64,000 nucleotides of DNA from Lasiodiplodia sp. COLG20 (Eukaryota; Ascomycota; Dothideomycetes; Botryosphaeriales; Botryosphaeriaceae). The position numbers and the translations under genes are program-made. The DNA is taken from contig VNWV01000001.1 of assembly GCA_009801085.1 (NCBI GenBank), positions 1,736,001 through 1,800,000 on the forward strand. Reading direction: 5' to 3'. A model generated the notes under the pieces. It ran no database searches. It saw only the letters and a program-made list of their open reading frames with translations, and was not told where the DNA came from. Position 1 is the first letter of the stretch. Each line of letters begins with the position of its first letter. This document shows, in pieces, positions 57,689 to 64,000 of the stretch.

Positions 57689-57712
57689 TCTCTCTCTCTC
57701 TCTTTCTTCTTT

Positions 57713-57744
<32 letters not shown>
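57689..57744 (+). repeat. (CT)n followed by T30 tract
   Basis: A short CT dinucleotide run followed by about 30 consecutive T residues, 0.25 kb after the FMP42-like stop codon. Confidence 0.85.
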
Positions 57745-57849
57745 CGTGCTGTATAAGCCAGACAAATAGTGTATGCTTTCTATTATCGAATACATTCTTC
57801 CTTCTATTCATTTGAACGTTTCCCCTTCTCCAGCACCATGTTCTTCGAA

Positions 57850-59200
57850 AGGAGAACTCGTGTAATCCGATAAACGACCCTCTATAGACTCCTGGAGTCA
57901 GTAAGAAGTGATGCTGTCTTGGCGTGCAATGGCTCCATAGTTTACTATTTAACCTTCCATTAGGGACTATCAGGTATGATACACGTATCCCGAGAAAAGC
58001 TGTCTAGGCCGATACCTACGCGTAGGGTTAAGATTTCCTACGATCGTTCTCTCTTGGTCTTGATAGAAACCATCACTGTCAGCCATAATAGCTGTTAGTA
58101 AGGTATTCGAAGCTAGCAATCGCACAACCAGAAGGTAGGACAGAATCTTTGTTTAAATTGTAATATTTGCCCCGCGACACAGATCCACTCCAATTTCCAC
58201 TACCACTTCCACTTGGCTTAGCGCATTCCTCATTTAAAAATTCCCATCTATCACCCCTCGCCGACATCGAACCACTGATGGTGTTGATTTCTCTACCAAT
58301 GAATAAACTCCAACAGTCGTCTAAGAAGGCGGAAGTTGAGGTATAAGCAAAAATACGTCGCGGAGGAGATAGATCTTTATTTTAAAAATGCTTCACGTTT
58401 TGTATGTCTTCTAGGAAAAACAAAGATAGCTAGTAGCACTTAAATGTATCTATTACCTCTTTGACTCGGACCTCGGACATGTCTCTTGCCATAAAAGCTG
58501 GTCAAGTAGACCCCTAAGTATATGTTTTGCTCTACAAGCACGAGGTATTATCTTAAATAGACCATGTTCTGTGCGTTTGGATTGTATAAGTAAATACATT
58601 ATCAACCTTGCTTATTATCCTAGATACCTTAAGTATATTTAATTCAACGATCTGATCTGAATCTCTAATAATGCCTACTGTATTAAAGTTTTATTATGTT
58701 CCTCGTCTTATTCTACCCCAGTTTCTATGACGAGAACCGGTCTGGGACGCTTGGTCCCCCGGTCATAGTTTCTCACGTATGGCCCCTATATAATTTCTGC
58801 ATCTTAAGGAGTAAGCTGAGCGCTTGATAAGAATATTTAGCGGAACAATATGAGTACAACGTGTGTATTTTCGTTATCGAAGTTTCCTACTAGATGGAAT
58901 GCTAATTGATTTTTTCTAGTGTACGCTGATATATATTCTAAGTTAGTAAAGAAGCATTGTGCATCCGGCCAGTGTATACAGTTCATGCAACTGGGAATTG
59001 ACAACTGTTGGGCACGGTAATTCTTAGTAGTAGCTTAGTTACGCCTTTGTCGTTAGATCAGCGACTTCGTTGAAGAGTATTCTTTTGTTCCAGTTGACTA
59101 GGCTCAGCAAAGCATGAACAATTCCTTGTAGCTAGCGAAACACTTCAGCATTTAAGCACTCTAGCTGAACTTCGAACAAGACATTATACGTGGTTGATGT
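57850..59200. other. AT-rich, TpA-rich segment, possibly RIP-mutated
   Basis: The sequence turns visibly AT-rich with many TpA steps and no open frame of length, unlike the surrounding DNA. This is what repeat-induced point mutation leaves in old repeats, but no coding remnant or terminal repeat can be recognised by eye. Confidence 0.4.
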
Positions 59201-62200
59201 TGAACTGGAGCACGCGTTAATTCATCCAGAATGGCTAATATGTCGATTGTGGGACAGCAGTCTCATCTTCCGCTTCGATAATCAAATCCCTCATCGCAAA
59301 CCGGTTTTTCTTTCTCTCAACCCCACCATCCGCCAGTCTTTGTTATCATTCGTTTCTGGTCAGATCTGCAAAGTAAAATGGCGTACGAGAAGGCGTCCAG
59401 ATACACCAGTCCTGATTAAGCTTCGTATCACGGTGTTGCCAGCCGTTCAAATGTGGCAAAAGTTTGCTGCTTGACGGGAAGGGCATCCGCTCCAATCCCG
59501 CTGCATCACGTCAGAGTTGCAAGTGACAGGTCTCTCCAGAAGTCTGACGCAGGGGTGAGCGCTTCAGGCGGATATGGCAGAGTACTTGACTCTGATCCAT
59601 GCGACGAGAAGCACTCTATGTGTGGGTGTGGAGACAAAACGGGATCCGGAGGGAAAGATGGAGCCCACGGGGCGAGGCAGCTGTGGTCTCAAGCGGATCG
59701 CCAGACGCACGGCACAGTCACGGCCACCTGGTGATGGGCATCGATCTTCAAACGTTGAGAAAGCGCCAGCTATTCAGTGAGGTATTTTTTTGGCTCAGGA
59801 AGAAGCCATCACTGCCTCGCCAAACCACGGCGCCGGGTCCCGCCCGGTGTTTCGTGAGTGAGGAGATGAAGCAAGCTTGGCAGCGTCGTTGCTGCAAGGG
59901 ATCTGTCTGTTTGCGGCCATGGGAAGTGAATGTGATGCCCTTCGATCCCTGCTGCTATAAGAGACAATGAGGACGAGGTTGCATGGCTCCACTGCGCCAA
60001 CGTTCCAAACCGCTGCACCGGAACGTCCACACGAGAAGGGGAGGGCCGGGGAGAACTCCACATGGCGCGTGATGGAGGGGCAGGAAAACTCTGCCGCGCT
60101 GTTGATTTCCAAGCCAGGAGGCCTAGCTTAGTCGTAATCATGCAATAATACCCTCATTAAGATCGGGCACGGATTCCATCGGTGGCGACTCGTCATTCAC
60201 GCTGAAAGTATTGGCCGACAACGGTCCTTTGTGAGCGTGACGTTCTTGCGGTCCCACGAGTCGGGATGCCACGGATGCCAAGGGCAGGTGTCAGACAGGC
60301 TGGGCTGTCCACCGTTGCGGACAGCGTCGAGTTCGGCGGAAACCTGTTGCTCGAACAGACGGTGCCCACACCTCGCCGGATCAGTGAAGGAGGGAGACGC
60401 AGGCTGGCTGGTCGACGCTTGCGCTGGGACCGGTAATCCATCAAACACGCGCCTCCTGGTTGGTGACCCCACTTCCCGCAAGTCCCACAGCCCGTCGAGA
60501 GCCCTCGATACTCCCAAATACCTGACGATCCACAGATAATTTCAGACGTCTGCGTATCCAGCCTTCTCTCGAGTCATCTTCTGGGCCGTCGCCTCTACCG
60601 CCACGGATTGAGCGTCGCCATATCATAGTTGGTCACAATTTCGCAGAAGCACCGGGCGTGGGAGAGGACCAGGGCATGAGCAGGTACTCGGACGCTTGGT
60701 TTAGCTGAGCAGCGGGTGCAAGTCTTTAGGAAGACAGGAAGTAGCGGCGCGGGGCTTCCTGGTAGAGATGCGAGTTGTCTGCTGGTAGCCGGCGGTAGCC
60801 TCCTGGCGCAGTATGCATGTACATGACCACTGTAGCTTGCAAGCCTGGATTTGCCTGCTGAAGGCTGGCGACTTTGAAGTTTCTGTCAGTGGCAGCAACC
60901 CGAGATGCGTCAACATCCAGTGATAATCACTGCAGGCGGGCAGTAAGAGGTACTCAAATATTCACCTCAAGTAGGTTACCGCTCCAAAAAGGGATTTGCA
61001 TATAGTACACTAATAGTATTCCACTACCGTTACCGGTCAAGGATTTGCGCGCAAGTCTAGAAGCAGACTCCAGGAAGCTGTCTGTGCGTTTACGAACAAG
61101 CAGACCAAGTACGACACCACAACACAGGACAGTGGCGGTGGAGGAGAGAAACAGGCGGACCACGTGTATATGGCATGTGAAATTATGTTATCGCGCAGTC
61201 TTAACAGAGGTCCAGAGGTATGATGTTGCGCAGGCTGACGACGCGCAACACCAATCCCGCGGGTTCGGAGGCTTGTCCAGGCGAGGAGCGGTCTTAAAAG
61301 GGCTGTTATGTGCCAGTGTGGTTGGGCCGCACGACTCGACGGCGAGGGCTGACCGGTTCGCGACTGGAGTTAGCTGGCTTGAATATACGTTCGGGATGGT
61401 ATAAGGGAGCCAGCAGCCATGGAGAGTTCAAATAGACGGAGGCCTGCCCGCGGGTCGTCGACTCTCTGTACATACACACGCCGTGGGACGAAGTTGCGCA
61501 GTCGAACTCGGTGCAGAGATGGCGGGTGATTGCGATGCAATAAGGTGCGTCCACCGGCGCTGCGAATCCATTCCCATTGCTGACATCCACGGCGCCTGCT
61601 CTTCTGGTCCTGCCATTGCCGTCGTCCAGCCTCCGCCAGCTTCACCGGTGTGAGCTCGTGCGCGCCGTATCGACGACGTCACATGCAACGTGAGATTGCA
61701 GGGTTGCGGCGACTGCTCGCAGAGGTTTCGATGCCACGGTCGGGGATTGTCGGGCGAGCTCAGTGATGATGTTGAGAGGGTTCGGCGGTTCGTTCGGTGG
61801 TGCAACACCTCAAAATCTCCGACGCCAAGGCAGCTGCCCTCTCCACCAGCACACCTGTTCCCGGCTCTTGGGTCCTGTGGCGGTGAGCTCTCTCGACGCT
61901 ATTTCGATCGGCCAATGCTGCTCCGCTCTCAGCCTGCCAGCCTCCAGCGCGCCGCCGCTCTGGAAATTCGCCCTCACCGCTCACTCGCACGTTCCCGCGC
62001 TCTGATGGCCCGGTGGCCGCGGAGTCAGCCCTAAACACCAATGAGGGGAGATGGCCAGCCTGGGTGATCACAGCCCTGTGGAGGATGTGAACCTGGATGC
62101 TCGCGGCCGCGATCTGCTGGAAATGACGGTGATCACGCTGGCCTAGTCTAATGAGTCACTAACTCTACACAGGCTCTGCGGCGCACATGCACCCGCCATC

Positions 62201-62876
62201 ACAGCTCTCTGACGTCTCAGAAACAACCACCACCGCCGCGAGCTTGGCGAAGCATCGTCGACGGCGGCCCGCCAGCCGCCCCGCCGCGCTGCGCCGCATG
62301 ATGCGAGCTTGGCCGTGGATCCAATATCAATAAGGCTCCTGGTGGAGAAGACAATATCGACAGGGCCAGGCGCGCATGAAGTGGCAGCAGCGTGACCGGT
62401 CCATCACAGCCCGATGGGGCAGGCCTTGCAGAACCGGTCAAATGGCATTAACAATCATCAGCCCATGGGCCAGAGCCTGTGTCAATCACGGCAAATATCA
62501 GTAGGGCTTTCGGCATAATCAGCTTTGGCATGGCGCTAGGGCAGCGCTGTGCCTTGGCGTCGACCGAGTTTCAAACGAATAGCTGTGGGGACGAAGCTTC
62601 AACGCCCGTGGCCAGCTGACCAACGCGCCTGTTGCACCTCGACGCTCGTTCGCTCGCTTGCCGTTGACAGGTGGGGCGACCGGTCTCGAAGGTCTGCTCT
62701 GCAGCCCCTGAGCCCGGGAGCACCGCGGGACGTTGAGATAGGCACCGGGTGGGGACGGCTGATCGCGCGCAACTTGGGGGAGGCAATTGGAGTCGGCCCG
62801 CCGGCCATCATGCAGCGAGTCCTGGCGAACGCGCTCCGTCGGCGCCGGACGTGGGCGCCGTTGCTATATTGGTGCA

Positions 62877-62911
62877 GCGACGACGACGACGACGACGACG
62901 ATGCCGACGAC
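62877..62911 (+). repeat. (GAC)n microsatellite
   Basis: A run of GAC triplets with one interruption (GATGCC). It accounts for the Asp run in one overlapping frame. Confidence 0.85.
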
Positions 62912-64000
62912 TCGACGCCGACGGCGGGTAATGACGCAACCTTTGCTGTGCCGACGGGCATCCACGTCGCACGCGCGCTCGCAAGTCGTACTCGCTCCGA
63001 AGCTTCGAGGGCCCGTGTCGTGGCGGCGGGCAATGGACGCTGTTCCTGCGCGCAGACCGCGCCCCGGCCAACGTCCCCTTAAGTTGCTATGATCGCATCT
63101 TAAGCCTCCACAGCCCTTCACATGCCCTGACACTGGCATTGCTCAACTATGCACTCCCTGCCAATACCCCCTGCCTTCTTCGGTCGTGCCAGAGCTCGCT
63201 TGCCCCAACCGGCCAGCTCAACGGCAGCCATACCGCCTCCATCGGGCTTGTCCGCCGCTGCAGTTCTGACAGCCACAGGAAGCAGGGGTCGCGTGTAGAT
63301 CCACGTCTATAGCGCAGGGGCCATCCGCAAACCCAAACCCCATACACCCCCAAACCCTGTTTCATCCAGTGTTTGAACCACCATTATGCCAAAAGCGTTG
63401 GCGAGACCTTTCAAACAACCATCGCTCCAGCTTGCTCGAATGTGCTCAGCTCAGCTCATCCGACCTGTCCGCTAGCATTATTCTTGATGTTTCGTTTGCT
63501 TTGCCTCGACTCACTCCATTGGCGTTGGCTGTGTCAGAGCCCGAAACACATTCCATCATAGTCGTACCACCCCCCGCTTTCCTATCCTTACTTCCAACCT
63601 ATCTTCTAGCCCGCACCCTAATCCTTTTTTTTTTTTTTTGGCACCAACTCTGACCCGGCCTCTAGCGGCCCAGTGTGTCGACTACTACGGCCAAGATATT
63701 TGGGCTACAAGCATAGGAGCGTCATAGCAGCCTCATCGGGCAGGGTTCCGGCGAGAGGCTTCGACAAGTTCCAATAAAGCATCCGCCGTCAAGACGCGGC
63801 CGGCGCTACACGGCTACACGGGAAACAAGCTTCGACGACGGCAATGCGGTCGTGATGATAGTTTATCGTACCAAGAAGAAGCATCACGTCCCTGCGGCGG
63901 CGGAAGAAAGTCCTCTGCACCCTCGCTTGCGTCTCTTCCTTCCGTCTACGGTAATTTCAATAGTGCGGAGGATTTAGCGGTGCCGAACGGTGATGACCAG

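Larger units (their letters stand above)
57452..64000. other. Gene-poor end of the window
   Basis: About 6.5 kb without a gene I can support on either strand. It contains the (CT)n/T30 tract, the AT-rich segment, and from about 60 kb ordinary-composition DNA with only short overlapping frames. The 177-codon frame at 62549-63082 lacks an ATG and its Asp run comes from a GAC microsatellite. Confidence 0.45.

Noticed and set aside
62549..63082. 177-codon plus-strand frame with an Asp run
   Set aside because: Starts at GTG, the Asp run comes from a GAC microsatellite, and overlapping frames of similar size exist on the other strand.
1..64000. CRISPR arrays, operons, bacterial-type ribosome sites or prophage
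   Set aside because: The DNA is eukaryotic nuclear with spliceosomal introns; none of these structures is present.

Overview
The window is nuclear DNA of a filamentous ascomycete (Pezizomycotina), most likely a dothideomycete; Botryosphaeriales is my best guess and is an inference. The evidence is the short spliceosomal introns (about 45-280 bp) with CTRAC branch points, compact divergent and convergent gene pairs, and recognisable single-copy fungal genes: RPD3 histone deacetylase, RPN11 proteasome deubiquitinase, cytosolic Phe-tRNA synthetase alpha, MsrA, and an FMP42/SLC43-like transporter.

Region A (about 0.8-14.2 kb) is accessory-like. Six divergent members of one protein family lie in the same orientation (minus strand). 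They share the layout of a fungal PD-(D/E)XK-like domain: an RMPS/H helix, a GS strand, a PDA-type Asp, an (I/V)E(I/V)(G/S) strand and a late RDF segment. The putative catalytic Glu is kept in three copies, replaced in two and lost in the last, which is a 5'-truncated pseudogene. Minisatellites and a perfect 24-bp-arm hairpin sit between the copies. Next to the broken copy are a Trp/Gln pentapeptide-repeat protein and a Cys/His zinc-binding-type protein. This island is the best candidate for something undescribed.

Region B (15.4-25.4 kb) holds a C-terminal chromodomain protein, then a long gene-poor stretch. Inside it, good splice signals on the minus strand suggest an intron-rich gene of unknown function at 18.9-20.2 kb.

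Region C (25.4-47.5 kb) is the conserved core: a SET/MYND-type methyltransferase, a four-exon gene for a small internally duplicated protein that I assembled by hand, a DUF3405 Golgi-type membrane protein, a Tim17-family protein divergent from FRS2, a GOR1-type 2-hydroxyacid dehydrogenase, an F-box-like protein, RPD3 divergent from RPN11, a degenerate intron-containing tRNA-Pro, MsrA, and a GFA/CENP-V-fold enzyme.

Region D (48.9-57.5 kb) has an amidase, a MARVEL-type membrane protein, a Dal5/allantoate-permease-type transporter and an FMP42-like MFS protein. GATA-factor sites upstream of the amidase and of the Dal5-like gene fit nitrogen-regulated use of an amide or ureide (inference).

Region E (57.5-64.0 kb) has no gene I can support. 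It starts with a (CT)n/T30 tract and an AT-rich, TpA-rich stretch that looks like an old RIP-mutated or otherwise decayed segment.
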